Positions 15,545 to 24,846 of a stretch of 64,000 bases of DNA are shown piece after piece (position 1 is the stretch's first letter; each line of letters opens with the position of its first letter). The DNA is from GCA-2401735 sp051252095 (GTDB taxonomy: Bacteria > Pseudomonadota > Gammaproteobacteria > Burkholderiales > Methylophilaceae), in contig JBPOFK010000013.1 of the NCBI GenBank assembly GCA_051252095.1, positions 1-64,000 of the forward strand. The letters are read 5' to 3'. The position numbers and the translations under genes were made by a program. The notes under the pieces are model-generated. The model was given only the letters and a program-made list of their open reading frames with translations, ran no database searches and was not told the origin of the DNA.

Positions 15545-16468
15545 GTGACTAAAACGGCTTTTATTTCGCACCCAGACACTTTGCTTCATGTCATGGATGG
15601 TCATCATCCTGAATCACCAGCGCGTATTACCGCTATCAAGAACGCAGTCATCGCATCAGAATTAAAAGAAAAACTCGCTTATTATGATGCGCCAATAGTA
15701 GAAAAAAAGGATTTAATGCGCGTCCACAGTCAGCGCTATGTTGATTATATTTTTAGCACCGCACCTAAAGCAGGATTAGTCAAACTCGATAGTGATACTG
15801 CTATGGGACCGATGAGTTTGCAAGCCACTTTACATGCGACTGGTGCTGCTATTTTAGCAACTGACTTAGTCATGCAAAACAAGGTTGATAATGCTTTTTG
15901 TTGCATCCGTCCCCCAGGGCATCATGCTGGACGTGAAAACAGTGCAGGCTTTTGTATATTCAACCATGTCGCGGTAGCGGTCGCCTATGCATTAGATCAA
16001 TATAATTTAAATCGTGCAGCGATCATTGACTTTGACGTTCACCATGGTGATGGCACGGAGGAAATTTTCAAAGATAACCCGAATGTCATGTTATGTTCTA
16101 CATTCCAACATCCTTTTTACCCACATAAAGGGGCAGAATCAGCTAACAAGCATATGCTCAATACGCCTTTGCCAGCAAATAGTGATGGAGAATCATTCAA
16201 AAAAGTCTATTTAGATAAATTTGCTCCTGCTTTAATAGCTTTTAAACCTGATATTGTTTTTATTTCGGCAGGATTTGATGCACATGTTAATGATCCCTTG
16301 GCAAATCTCGCTTTGACCAAAGAGGATTACGCTTGGATAACAACACAGATAATAGAGATTGTAAAAAAATGTAATCACAGTCGCATTATTTCTTCTCTTG
16401 AAGGGGGTTATCATTTACCATCATTAGCTGAAAGCGCTTTAGCTCATATAAGAACATTAAATAGTTAG
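15545..16468 (+). CDS. Histone deacetylase-family (class II type) amidohydrolase
   Basis: A 307-residue zinc-dependent deacetylase of the arginase/deacetylase fold. Seen are the catalytic HH pair in RPPGHHAGREN, the zinc-binding DFDVHHGDGT, the third metal Asp region FISAGFDAH and the terminal LEGGYHL loop. Bacterial members deacetylate small molecules (acetylpolyamines and similar) or lysines; substrate is not readable. GTG 15545 is the start giving the family N-terminus (TKTAFISHPDTLLHV). The next gene, the HD-GYP protein, begins 1 base after its stop codon, so it is probably cotranscribed with the c-di-GMP genes. Confidence 0.9.
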   Translation: MTKTAFISHPDTLLHVMDGHHPESPARITAIKNAVIASELKEKLAYYDAPIVEKKDLMRVHSQRYVDYIFSTAPKAGLVKLDSDTAMGPMSLQATLHATGAAILATDLVMQNKVDNAFCCIRPPGHHAGRENSAGFCIFNHVAVAVAYALDQYNLNRAAIIDFDVHHGDGTEEIFKDNPNVMLCSTFQHPFYPHKGAESANKHMLNTPLPANSDGESFKKVYLDKFAPALIAFKPDIVFISAGFDAHVNDPLANLALTKEDYAWITTQIIEIVKKCNHSRIISSLEGGYHLPSLAESALAHIRTLNS

Positions 16469-16469
16469 C

Positions 16470-18050
16470 ATGACTAATATCAAACATGAAAAAATACCAG
16501 TCGGTGAATTGCAGCTCGGGATGTTCGTTGCAGAGCTCGATAAACCATGGATAGAATCTGACTTTTTGCTGCAAGGATTTGTGCTAGATGATTCTGCCGA
16601 CCTTGAAAAAATGCAAGCGTCTTGTCAGCATGTCTATATTGATCGAACGCGTTCGATTGGCAATCAGTTCACGGCTGTGAAAAAACCTAACGTGGCAATC
16701 AAACGAGCAGCCACTGTTAGAGTCAGCGCGCCATCACAACCAGACAATGTAAAAACACCTATACTAAACAAAGCAAGGCGTGGCGAAAAAGTATCTTTTA
16801 TTGATATCTTGCGCGAGGTAAAAAACTATCAGCCGCTAAAAAATGCAACGCCAAACGATGTAGAAGGCACAATTTTTAATGTTCGCCAAGCAGCAGCTGC
16901 TAACTTACAAACAACGCTTCCTTACAGTGATAATGTAAAAAGCAATAATCATGACGCATCAGGTAGCTTTATTGACAGTATCGGTGGATACATCAGTAAC
17001 TTGTTTTCGAAAAAGAAACTAAAATCATCCATTAAGTTTGAAAATTTAGATGCTCAACTTAGCCATTTATCGGATGAAGAAAAGATAGTTTATGAATTAG
17101 AACCGCCTGTGGAAGAGGAAATCGCACATATTTATCCTATTTTTGAAAAATCTGAACTGGTCACAAGGGATTTATTCAATAGCATTGCGCTCGAACACCA
17201 AATTGATATCAGCAGTGTAAGCGATGTACTTGATAACATGGTGGAAAGTATTGGACGCACACCTGACGCATTATTATGGCTAGCAAAACTTAAAAAAGCA
17301 GATGGGCTTGCTTATAACTTGGCATTAAATGTTTCTGTGACCTTAATGGCTTTTAATAGCTTCTTAGCTTTATCAAAAGACCAAATAAAGATGTCTGGTC
17401 TAGCTGGGCTTCTGCAAGATGTTGGCAAAGTTAAACTATCAACAGACGTTTTACTAAAAAAAGGAAAACTGACGCGTGAAGAATACGAATACGCACAGAA
17501 GCATGTAGACGAAAGCTTAAAGATTTTAAGAGAAACGCCAGATATACCTAAAGAAGTGATGCGTCTGATTGCAGAACATCATGAACGCGTCGACGGAAGT
17601 GGCTATCCGTTCCACATCAAAGGAGATAGGTTAAGCTTACAATCACAGGCTGCTGGACTAATTGATACGTATTGCGCCATGACTAATCAAAGAAGTTACG
17701 CGCAAGGCGCTTACCATCAGCAAGCACTAGATGAAATACACGCGCTAAGTGGCAAACAATTTTCAACTGAAATTATTGACCAACTCATCCAGTTCATGGG
17801 CATTTATCCAGTAAGCTCTTTGGTAGAACTAAATACGGGAGAAATCGGCGTCGTTATTCAACAAAATCAAGTGCGGCGTCTGATGCCACGGGTAATGCTA
17901 TTGCTTGATTCTGCAAAAAACCGATATGAAGCACCAGTTGTATTGGATCTTATTCACAAACCCATGGCGCCAAATGGCGACGTATATACAATTATCAAAG
18001 GTGTTCCAGCAGACAGTTATGGTTTAGACCCTAGTGAATTCTACGTTTAG
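16470..18050 (+). CDS. DUF3391/HD-GYP protein with altered HD motif
   Basis: A 526-residue cytoplasmic protein. The N-terminal DUF3391 segment (KIPVGELQLGMFVAELDKPW) is followed by a variable linker and a C-terminal HD-GYP domain from about residue 250. The HHERVDGSGYP motif (His370, His371, Gly378-Pro380) and His345 are intact. The usual LLHDIGK, however, reads LLQDVGK: Gln316 replaces the metal-binding His while Asp317 and Lys320 remain. HD-GYP proteins hydrolyse c-di-GMP at two or three metals; this one may have altered metal loading or act as a receptor. It starts 1 base after the deacetylase gene and lies 8 bases before an EAL gene. Confidence 0.88.
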   Translation: MTNIKHEKIPVGELQLGMFVAELDKPWIESDFLLQGFVLDDSADLEKMQASCQHVYIDRTRSIGNQFTAVKKPNVAIKRAATVRVSAPSQPDNVKTPILNKARRGEKVSFIDILREVKNYQPLKNATPNDVEGTIFNVRQAAAANLQTTLPYSDNVKSNNHDASGSFIDSIGGYISNLFSKKKLKSSIKFENLDAQLSHLSDEEKIVYELEPPVEEEIAHIYPIFEKSELVTRDLFNSIALEHQIDISSVSDVLDNMVESIGRTPDALLWLAKLKKADGLAYNLALNVSVTLMAFNSFLALSKDQIKMSGLAGLLQDVGKVKLSTDVLLKKGKLTREEYEYAQKHVDESLKILRETPDIPKEVMRLIAEHHERVDGSGYPFHIKGDRLSLQSQAAGLIDTYCAMTNQRSYAQGAYHQQALDEIHALSGKQFSTEIIDQLIQFMGIYPVSSLVELNTGEIGVVIQQNQVRRLMPRVMLLLDSAKNRYEAPVVLDLIHKPMAPNGDVYTIIKGVPADSYGLDPSEFYV

Positions 18051-18058
18051 GTTAAACC

Positions 18059-19774
18059 ATGGCTGAGCTACCCCAAGAAACAGCACCTATACTTGAAGTA
18101 GAGATTGCTTTTAAATCTCAAAAAATCATTGAGAAACTAAAATACGCTCAAATCAACCCAAATACAGTTACATCCAAACTTAGAGTCGATAAGCATTTTC
18201 TAGAGTTGCAACAGCAATCAATGGATGCATCATCTTCCTTGTATGCACTTTGTGATACCTTAAAAAACTGGTCACCTGGCCGAGATATTGACTCTTTTAC
18301 TGACTATATCAATCAATTTATTTATGTTTGGTTAAATGCTTTAGACGAAGGCTCACCTTTAGAGAAGACCCTAAAGCTGGTTGGATGTTTTATACTAAAA
18401 ACCCCATTTGGCCTCAACAAAACCCCACAATTTAACCAGTTTTTGCATGAAATCCTGATTGAAAGTCTTAATCACTACTATCAAGTTAACATTGATTATG
18501 TGATGAATTTTGATGAATCAGTCCAATTGCCGAACACTAACTTGTTACCTAAAAATTTAGAATTGTCACTACAGCAGGCAAAAGAAGATGAGATTACCGC
18601 GCTATTTTCTATCCATTTTCAAACTGAAAATAATACTTTACTTCTTCCAAAATCATCCTCTCAAGAATTAAACGCCCAAATAGTAGGCATCCTTAAAAGG
18701 AACATTAGCAAAAACAGTCAACTCTATTTCAATGGTGACTATAAGTTTGAACTGTTAATTACGCAAATAGGGAAAACCACTCAACTTGATTTATTGGTTG
18801 CAAAAATATTCAGGGCGTTTGAGGAACTGGTTTTCATTAATAGGCAGTCCATACTGATTAAACCATATATTGGATGCTCATATAGCAAGCCTAACAAACT
18901 AAGCGTTGCTGAAATGTCCAGGAATGCCAAAAAGGCACTTGAATATGGTATCAACAAACGACAGTCTTATATTGTTTACAGCATGGAGCTTGAACAAAAA
19001 ATTAATGACCAAATCTCTTTAGAATCAAAAATTATTGAAGCCTTTGACAGCAATAATCTAACGCTAAATTTTCAACCAATTGTAAACTTAAACACCAATC
19101 AATGCGCCGGTGCAGAGCTACTATTACGCTGGTCTGAGAAGTTTGGCCATATCGTCCCTCCGAATGTTGCGGTAGAAGTATTAAATAGTTTAGGCAAAGG
19201 GAAGCTATTTACCCGCTGGTTGGTAAATACTGCATGCCGGTATGTTTTTGAAATAAATAATGATCATAACCTAGACATTTACCTGACACTCAATTTACGC
19301 GCCGAAGACTTATACGACGCTGAATTACCTTCACTCTTCAGCAATGCCCTCTCATTATGGAAGCTAAATCCTAAAAATCTTATTTTAGAAATCACTGAAA
19401 ATGGCTTTTTAGAGCACAATGAACAGACACAATCTGTTATTAATGCGCTCTCTGAATTAGGCTTTAAATTTGCTTTAGATGATTTTGGAACAGGCTTTTC
19501 TTCACTATCTCGTTTGCGCAAACTTCCAATCGACATCATCAAAATAGACCAGTCTTTTATCAGAAACATTCGGCATTCCAGAGAAGATTATGAAATTGTG
19601 CAATCCATTGCGATGCTAGCTAAAAGCTTAGGTAAAGAGGTATTAACAGAAGGGGTAGAAGATGCTGCAACATTAACGATGATAAAGAATTTAAATGTCG
19701 ACAAGTGCCAAGGCTATTACTATTCAAAAGCACTGCAATATGACGACTTTGTCAAATGGGTGCAAGCGTTTTAG
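18059..19774 (+). CDS. Degenerate-GGDEF/EAL c-di-GMP phosphodiesterase
   Basis: A 571-residue cytoplasmic protein. The first 190 residues are unassigned. A degenerate GGDEF-like domain follows (about residues 190-320), with GDYKF at 226-230 in place of GGDEF, so no cyclase activity is expected. The C-terminal EAL domain (from about residue 330) reads GAELLLRW with Glu353 kept. It retains the Asn of LTLNLRAEDL, Glu of LEITEN, DDFGTGFSSL, the Lys of IIKIDQSFI, the Glu of LTEGVED and the Gln of CQGYYYS. It is thus probably an active phosphodiesterase turning c-di-GMP into pGpG. It is 8 bases downstream of the HD-GYP gene, so one transcript makes both proteins. Confidence 0.9.
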   Translation: MAELPQETAPILEVEIAFKSQKIIEKLKYAQINPNTVTSKLRVDKHFLELQQQSMDASSSLYALCDTLKNWSPGRDIDSFTDYINQFIYVWLNALDEGSPLEKTLKLVGCFILKTPFGLNKTPQFNQFLHEILIESLNHYYQVNIDYVMNFDESVQLPNTNLLPKNLELSLQQAKEDEITALFSIHFQTENNTLLLPKSSSQELNAQIVGILKRNISKNSQLYFNGDYKFELLITQIGKTTQLDLLVAKIFRAFEELVFINRQSILIKPYIGCSYSKPNKLSVAEMSRNAKKALEYGINKRQSYIVYSMELEQKINDQISLESKIIEAFDSNNLTLNFQPIVNLNTNQCAGAELLLRWSEKFGHIVPPNVAVEVLNSLGKGKLFTRWLVNTACRYVFEINNDHNLDIYLTLNLRAEDLYDAELPSLFSNALSLWKLNPKNLILEITENGFLEHNEQTQSVINALSELGFKFALDDFGTGFSSLSRLRKLPIDIIKIDQSFIRNIRHSREDYEIVQSIAMLAKSLGKEVLTEGVEDAATLTMIKNLNVDKCQGYYYSKALQYDDFVKWVQAF

Positions 19775-19830
19775 TGGGCTGCCTGATATAATTCTTGTTT
19801 TAATGACATCTGCATAACATAGCGCCAATC

Positions 19831-20271
19831 ATGCAAATTACGACACGCCTGGAATTCGATGCTGGTCACCGCATACCCCATCACAACAGTCAATGTAAAA
19901 ACTTACATGGTCATCGCTATGCTATTGAAATCACTTTAGAAGGTGACATCATTACAAAAGAAGAAACTTCAGAAAATGGCATGGTAATGGATTTTTCAGA
20001 CGTAAAGCGTATTGCGCGTGAGTCTGTGGTTAATGTATGGGATCATGCTTTTTTAGTATATAAGCATGACAATGCTGTGCTAGATTTTTTAAACACGCTT
20101 CCGGAGCATAAAACAGTCGTTTTTGAAACGGTTCCAACCGCAGAAAACATGGCTGCTGAAGCATTCAGAATCTTGAACTACCAATACAATGACATGTTTG
20201 GCAATCATTTAAAACTATGCCGAGTGCGCCTGTATGAAACGCCTAATAGCTGGGCAGATGCAACAGACTGA
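19831..20271 (+). CDS. queD: 6-carboxytetrahydropterin synthase (QueD/PTPS family)
   Basis: A 146-residue enzyme of the 6-pyruvoyltetrahydropterin synthase fold. In bacteria it usually makes 6-carboxy-tetrahydropterin from dihydroneopterin triphosphate on the way to queuosine. Zinc ligands are His13 (DAGHRIP) and His26/His28 in CKNLHGH, with Cys22 as the catalytic residue. The later VWDHAFLV His and RVRLYETPNS Glu also match. No other queuosine gene is nearby. It ends 1 base before the convergent rfbD stop, with no space for a terminator. Symbol by family; the exact product is inferred. Confidence 0.85.
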   Translation: MQITTRLEFDAGHRIPHHNSQCKNLHGHRYAIEITLEGDIITKEETSENGMVMDFSDVKRIARESVVNVWDHAFLVYKHDNAVLDFLNTLPEHKTVVFETVPTAENMAAEAFRILNYQYNDMFGNHLKLCRVRLYETPNSWADATD

Positions 20272-20272
20272 A

Positions 20273-21154
20273 TTACATATTTTGTATGACCTCTTTTAAT
20301 CCTGCTTGCCAGCTAGGTAATGCTAAACCAAAGTTCAGTTCTAGTTTTTCATGACTTAAACATGAGTTTGCCGGTCTAGCTGCGGGCGTTGGGTAGTCAG
20401 CAGTGGTCAATGGCTTAATGTTTTCTACTTTTACTTTTAAATTATCTAAAGCACTGTATTGCTTCACAATCTCGCAAGCAAACCCATGCCAAGAAGTACT
20501 TCCTGCGTTTGTAAAGTGGTAAATGCCCGTTTGGTTTTCTATTTCTGGCTCCCATTTAAGTAACAGCTTTTCTAAAGCACTAGCGATACTTAAACTGGAA
20601 GTTGGTGCACCAAATTGGTCAGCAACAATGCCTAACTCTTCTCTTTCTTTGGCTAGGCGAATAATTGTCTTTAAAAAGTTTTTACCATAAGCGCCATAGA
20701 TCCAACTAGTTCTTAAAATCAAATGCGGCAACCCTACTGCCCTGATTGCATCTTCTCCTGCAAGCTTACTCTTACCATAAATACTCATTGGGTTAACTTG
20801 ATCGGTTTCAAGATAAGGTGATTTTTTGCTACCGTCGTACACATAATCAGTTGAAAAATGAATAAGTGCACTGCCTAATTTTGCTGCTTCTTCTGCAATA
20901 ACCCGTGGGGCTATAGCATTGATTGCATTAGCCAAATCTGGCTCTGATTCCGCTTTATCAACGGCAGTATAGGCAGCAGGGTTGATAATTATGTCTGGCT
21001 TGATTTCACTAATGACACTTCTAATCATATCAACATTTGATAAGTCTAAGTCATCTCGTGACAAACCCACACAATCATATTCTGCTAACAAAGGATATAA
21101 CGCATGTCCAACCTGACCATTAATGCCAGTAAGTAGAATTTTTTTACTATACAT
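20273..21154 (-). CDS. rfbD: dTDP-4-dehydrorhamnose reductase
   Basis: The last step of dTDP-L-rhamnose synthesis: NAD(P)H reduction of dTDP-6-deoxy-L-lyxo-4-hexulose. The 293-residue SDR protein starts with the nucleotide motif LLTGINGQVGHALYP and carries the catalytic YGKSK (Tyr/Lys). HFSTDYVYDGSKKSPY and LRTSWIYGAYGKNFL are family segments. It is the last gene of rfbB-A-C-D, starting 2 bases after the rfbC stop codon. Confidence 0.95.
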   Translation of the reverse strand: MYSKKILLTGINGQVGHALYPLLAEYDCVGLSRDDLDLSNVDMIRSVISEIKPDIIINPAAYTAVDKAESEPDLANAINAIAPRVIAEEAAKLGSALIHFSTDYVYDGSKKSPYLETDQVNPMSIYGKSKLAGEDAIRAVGLPHLILRTSWIYGAYGKNFLKTIIRLAKEREELGIVADQFGAPTSSLSIASALEKLLLKWEPEIENQTGIYHFTNAGSTSWHGFACEIVKQYSALDNLKVKVENIKPLTTADYPTPAARPANSCLSHEKLELNFGLALPSWQAGLKEVIQNM

Positions 21155-21156
21155 TG

Positions 21157-21702
21157 CTATGGATATGTTTCCACTTCAGACAACGTCTTCCCTGCTGCAT
21201 CTTTAGCCGAAAGCTCAGGCGGTCCTTCCAATGGCCATACAATCCCAATCGCTGGGTCATCCCACTTAACAATCCACTCATGATCTGGTGCATAAAAGTC
21301 TGTGGTTTTATAAAGAAATTCTGCTGTATCCGACAACACTAAAAAACCATGAGCGAATCCTGCTGGTAGCCATAAAGAGCGTTTATTTTCTGCTGAAAGC
21401 ACTTCTCCTACCCATGCCCCAAAAGTAGGTGATGAGCGTCTTAGGTCGACTGCCACGTCAAAGACTTCGCCTTGTGTTACACGAACTAATTTACCCTGTG
21501 CTTGTTTGGTTTGATAATGTAAGCCACGCAAAACATTCTTTTTAGATTTTGAATGATTATCTTGAACAAAATGGGCATCAATGCCTGTTGCTTTTTCAAA
21601 ATCGCGGGCATTAAAGCTCTCATAAAAAAAGCCTCTGTCATCACCAAACACTTTAGGCTCAAAAATTATCACATCAGGAATGGTTGTTTCAATTACATTC
21701 AT
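21157..21702 (-). CDS. rfbC: dTDP-4-dehydrorhamnose 3,5-epimerase
   Basis: A cupin-fold epimerase of the dTDP-rhamnose pathway, 181 residues, typical length. Seen are the substrate-binding QDNHSKSKKNVLRGLHYQ with the catalytic His, and the WLPAGFAHGFLVLSD segment. Its ATG shares one base with the rfbA stop (TAATG), which shows translational coupling. Confidence 0.95.
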   Translation of the reverse strand: MNVIETTIPDVIIFEPKVFGDDRGFFYESFNARDFEKATGIDAHFVQDNHSKSKKNVLRGLHYQTKQAQGKLVRVTQGEVFDVAVDLRRSSPTFGAWVGEVLSAENKRSLWLPAGFAHGFLVLSDTAEFLYKTTDFYAPDHEWIVKWDDPAIGIVWPLEGPPELSAKDAAGKTLSEVETYP

Positions 21703-22583
21703 TAAAAGACCTGTTCATTCAAAATCCGTGTTAAGTACTCACCATAACCATTTTTGGCATATTTTTTAGCCATCACCTTAACTTGCTCAGCATCAATGAA
21801 TCCCATACGATAAGCAATTTCTTCAGGGCATGCGACCTTCAATCCTTGCCTTTTTTCTATCGTTTGAATGAACTCACCAGCCTCTAATAATGAATCGTGC
21901 GTTCCTGTATCCAACCAGGCCATTCCGCGACCCATCACTTCGACATGCAGAGTTCCGGCCTCTAAGTAAATGCGATTCAAATCTGTAATTTCTAACTCCC
22001 CTCTAGCAGATGGCTTGAGGTTTTTAGCCATCTCAACAACGTCATTGTCATAAAAATAGAGGCCTGTAACTGCATAGCGTGATTTAGGCTTTGCTGGCTT
22101 TTCTTCTAAGCTAATTGCTTTTCCATCAGGATCAAATTCAACCACGCCATAACGTTCAGGATCATGCACTGGGTAGGCAAAAACAGAAGCTCCTTTAGGC
22201 CGTTGTGCAGCATTTTGCGTCATTTGTGCCAAATCATGTCCATAAAAAATATTATCGCCTAACACGAGCGCGCATGGATCATCACCAATAAATTCCTCAC
22301 CAAGAATAAAAGCTTGCGCCAAACCATCAGGAGATGGTTGTACTGTATAACTGATTTCCATGCCCCATTGGCTACCATCACCCAACAAGTTCTTAAATCT
22401 TGGCGTGTCCTGTGGCGTAGAGATAATCAACACCTCGCGAATGCCACCGAGCATGAGCGCTGAAAGTGGATAGTAAATCATTGGTTTGTCATACACTGGT
22501 AGTAGTTGCTTGGATACAACCTCTGTCACTGGATATAAGCGAGTGCCAGAACCACCGGCTAATATGATGCCTTTCATTGCCAT
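21702..22583 (-). CDS. rfbA: Glucose-1-phosphate thymidylyltransferase
   Basis: It makes dTDP-glucose from dTTP and glucose 1-phosphate, the first step toward dTDP-rhamnose. The start is ATG 22583, giving 293 residues beginning MAMKGIILAGGSGTRLYP. The frame is open further upstream, but this ATG follows a GGGAGG at 7 bases and overlaps the rfbB stop (TAATG), and the family begins here. Signature segments GSGTRLYP, VLGDNIFYGHD, EEKPAKPKS and the YAWLDTGTH-like AWLDTGTHDS are present. The gene lies between rfbB and rfbC. Confidence 0.96.
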   Translation of the reverse strand: MAMKGIILAGGSGTRLYPVTEVVSKQLLPVYDKPMIYYPLSALMLGGIREVLIISTPQDTPRFKNLLGDGSQWGMEISYTVQPSPDGLAQAFILGEEFIGDDPCALVLGDNIFYGHDLAQMTQNAAQRPKGASVFAYPVHDPERYGVVEFDPDGKAISLEEKPAKPKSRYAVTGLYFYDNDVVEMAKNLKPSARGELEITDLNRIYLEAGTLHVEVMGRGMAWLDTGTHDSLLEAGEFIQTIEKRQGLKVACPEEIAYRMGFIDAEQVKVMAKKYAKNGYGEYLTRILNEQVF

Positions 22584-23659
22584 TATGAGTCCTCCCTTGC
22601 TTGGTAGTTCGTACCAATCCAATTTTTATATTCACCGCTGGTCACATTATCGACCCATGCCTGATTTTCCAAGTACCATTGGACTGTTTTCCTAATCCCC
22701 GTTTCAAAAGTTTCTGCTGGTTTCCAACCTAACTCTCGCTCGATTTTTGTGGCATCAATTGCATATCGCTGATCATGCCCTGGCCTATCTTGTACAAATG
22801 TGATTTGATCACGATAGCTACCACTCTCTTTTGGCTTTTCTTGATCTAAAATATCACATAAGGTATACACAACATCTAAGTTTGTTTTTTCGTTCCATCC
22901 ACCAATATTGTATGTTTCGCCTAGCTTACCTGCTTCTAATACGCGGCGAATGGCACTGCAATGATCTCCAACATATAGCCAGTCACGCACATTGCTACCA
23001 TTACCATAGATTGGCAAATTTTTACCATTCAGTGCATTATGGATCACTAACGGAATTAACTTTTCCGGGAAATGGTAAGGCCCATAATTATTGGAACAAT
23101 TTGTTGTAAGCATTGGCATGTTGTAAGTGTGATGGTAAGCACGCACTAAGTGATCTGAAGCAGCTTTTGACGCTGAATATGGGCTGTTTGGTTCATAAGG
23201 GTTGGTTTCTTTAAATGCTGGGTCTGTAGCGGAAAGTGACCCATAAACCTCATCTGTTGAAACATGCAAAAAACGAAAATCTATTTTTTCTTGTTCACTT
23301 AAAGCATTCCAGTAGGCTCGCACTTCTTCAAGTAAGTTAAATGTACCCACGATGTTTGTTTGAATAAACTCACCTGGCGCATGAATTGATCGATCAACAT
23401 GGCTCTCTGCGGCGAAATTAAGTACTGCCTTTGGCTGATGTTCTGCTAACAAATTAGCCATGACCTTGTTATCCCCAATGTCGGCCTGCACAAATACATG
23501 GTTTTCATCACTTTGTATTTCAGATAAGTTTTCTAGGTTACCTGCATAAGTCAACTTATCAACATTAATGACCTTACCTAAACCTTGCTTTACCCAAGCA
23601 TTCACAAAGTTACTACCAATAAATCCAGCACCACCTGTTACTACAATCGTATTGTTCAT
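22583..23659 (-). CDS. rfbB: dTDP-glucose 4,6-dehydratase
   Basis: An extended SDR that converts dTDP-glucose to dTDP-4-keto-6-deoxyglucose. The 358-residue protein has the NAD motif VTGGAGFIGSNFV, the catalytic STDEVYG (Thr, Asp, Glu) and YSASKAASDHL (Tyr, Lys). It is the first of the rfbB-A-C-D group and lies 38 bases downstream of dnaQ on the same strand, so the rhamnose genes may be read from the dnaQ promoter. dTDP-rhamnose feeds lipopolysaccharide or exopolysaccharide; no glycosyltransferase is in the window. Confidence 0.96.
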   Translation of the reverse strand: MNNTIVVTGGAGFIGSNFVNAWVKQGLGKVINVDKLTYAGNLENLSEIQSDENHVFVQADIGDNKVMANLLAEHQPKAVLNFAAESHVDRSIHAPGEFIQTNIVGTFNLLEEVRAYWNALSEQEKIDFRFLHVSTDEVYGSLSATDPAFKETNPYEPNSPYSASKAASDHLVRAYHHTYNMPMLTTNCSNNYGPYHFPEKLIPLVIHNALNGKNLPIYGNGSNVRDWLYVGDHCSAIRRVLEAGKLGETYNIGGWNEKTNLDVVYTLCDILDQEKPKESGSYRDQITFVQDRPGHDQRYAIDATKIERELGWKPAETFETGIRKTVQWYLENQAWVDNVTSGEYKNWIGTNYQAREDS

Positions 23660-23697
23660 GTTCTACCTAATATTTAAAGATTATAAATTCGTTTTAG

Positions 23698-24375
23698 TTA
23701 CCAATTTTTTTCACACGCCTCTAAGCCTTGTAAATACTTATTATGTTCAGCACATTCTTCAGAAGTCGCCATCAGAATTTTTAACTTATGTTGATTTGTA
23801 GCCATTGTGTTCAAGCCATTCGATATATCTTCGTGCTCCAAATCAATCATTAAACTATCTTGACCACGGGTAAGCGCCATATATACTTCAGCAAGCAACT
23901 CTGCATCAAGCAATGCGCCGTGTAATGTTCGTCTTGAGTTATCAATTTCAAAATGTCGACATAATGCATCAAGATTATTACGTTGCCCAGGCCGGGCATC
24001 TTTTGCCATTTTCAATGTGTCAGTAATTTTACCGCAAACTTCTTTCACTGGCTTTAGCCCAACTCGACCAAGCTCACTATTTAAGAATCCTACATCAAAT
24101 GGCGCATTATGAATAATTAACTCACAATCTTTTACAAATTCAATAAAGTCATCTGCAATAGCCTCAAATAATGGCTTATCTTGTAAAAAATCTAATGTGA
24201 TTCCATGTACCTCTTGTGCTGCTAGGTCAATGTCTCGCTCAGGATTGATATATTGATGAAAATGGTTGCCTGTTTGTTGGCGGTTAACTGTCTCAATTGC
24301 AGCAATTTCTATGATGCGATGCCCTTGATCAGGATATAAGCCAGTAGTTTCTGTATCTAAAAATATCTGTTTCAT
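23698..24375 (-). CDS. dnaQ: DNA polymerase III epsilon subunit (3'-5' proofreading exonuclease)
   Basis: The proofreading subunit of the replicative polymerase. The 225-residue protein has ExoI (LDTETTGLYPDQGHRIIEIA), ExoII (HNAPFDVGFLNSEL) and ExoIII-epsilon (HGALLDAELLAEVY) motifs with the four acidic residues and His. Its C-terminal tail, which binds the alpha subunit, is a little shorter than E. coli's (243 aa overall). It lies 8 bases downstream of rnhA, the order also seen in many proteobacteria. Confidence 0.93.
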   Translation of the reverse strand: MKQIFLDTETTGLYPDQGHRIIEIAAIETVNRQQTGNHFHQYINPERDIDLAAQEVHGITLDFLQDKPLFEAIADDFIEFVKDCELIIHNAPFDVGFLNSELGRVGLKPVKEVCGKITDTLKMAKDARPGQRNNLDALCRHFEIDNSRRTLHGALLDAELLAEVYMALTRGQDSLMIDLEHEDISNGLNTMATNQHKLKILMATSEECAEHNKYLQGLEACEKNW

Positions 24376-24383
24376 GTTCTTTT

Positions 24384-24833
24384 TTATGGTTGATTGTCTA
24401 ACACATGTGCAACGCCCGCATTTGCAAGCTCATCTGCGCGTTCATTGCCTACATTTCCTGCATGTCCTTTAACCCACACCCATTCTATCTGATGCTGACT
24501 TGAAAGCGTATCCAATTGCTTCCATAAATCATCATTTTTAACTGGTTTTTTATTGGCTGTTCGCCAGTTTTTAGATTTCCAGCCAGCCAGCCATTCCATC
24601 ATACCTTTGTGCACATATACTGAGTCTGTATATAGCTTCACTTCACTGGGCCGTTTTAATGCTTCTAGTGCACGGATGACTGCCATCATTTCCATCCGAT
24701 TATTGGTCGTGTTCATCTCACCACCAAAAATAGACTTTTCCTTATCGTTATACCTTAACCATGCTCCCCAACCCCCAACACCAGGGTTTCCTTTACATGC
24801 ACCGTCAGTATAAATTTCAATCACTTTATTCAT
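24384..24833 (-). CDS. rnhA: Ribonuclease HI
   Basis: It removes RNA from RNA:DNA hybrids. The 149-residue protein shows all catalytic residues: Asp in YTDGACKGNPG, Glu in TNNRMEMMAV, Asp in YTDSVYVHKG, His in VKGHAGNVGNE and the final Asp in RADELAN. It lies 13 bases after the methyltransferase gene and 8 bases before dnaQ. Confidence 0.96.
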   Translation of the reverse strand: MNKVIEIYTDGACKGNPGVGGWGAWLRYNDKEKSIFGGEMNTTNNRMEMMAVIRALEALKRPSEVKLYTDSVYVHKGMMEWLAGWKSKNWRTANKKPVKNDDLWKQLDTLSSQHQIEWVWVKGHAGNVGNERADELANAGVAHVLDNQP

Positions 24834-24846
24834 ACAAAAGCATCAA

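Noticed and set aside
18731..18760. Active diguanylate cyclase domain in the EAL protein
   Set aside because: The signature reads GDYKF rather than GGDEF or GGEEF, lacking the catalytic acidic pair.
19775..19830. PreQ1 riboswitch before queD
   Set aside because: Only 56 bases, and no H-type pseudoknot pattern with a C-rich loop and A-rich tail is seen.
21702..22622. Longer rfbA reading frame beginning at 22622
   Set aside because: The extra 13 residues lie inside rfbB and are not family-like; ATG 22583 has a GGGAGG site and stop-start overlap.
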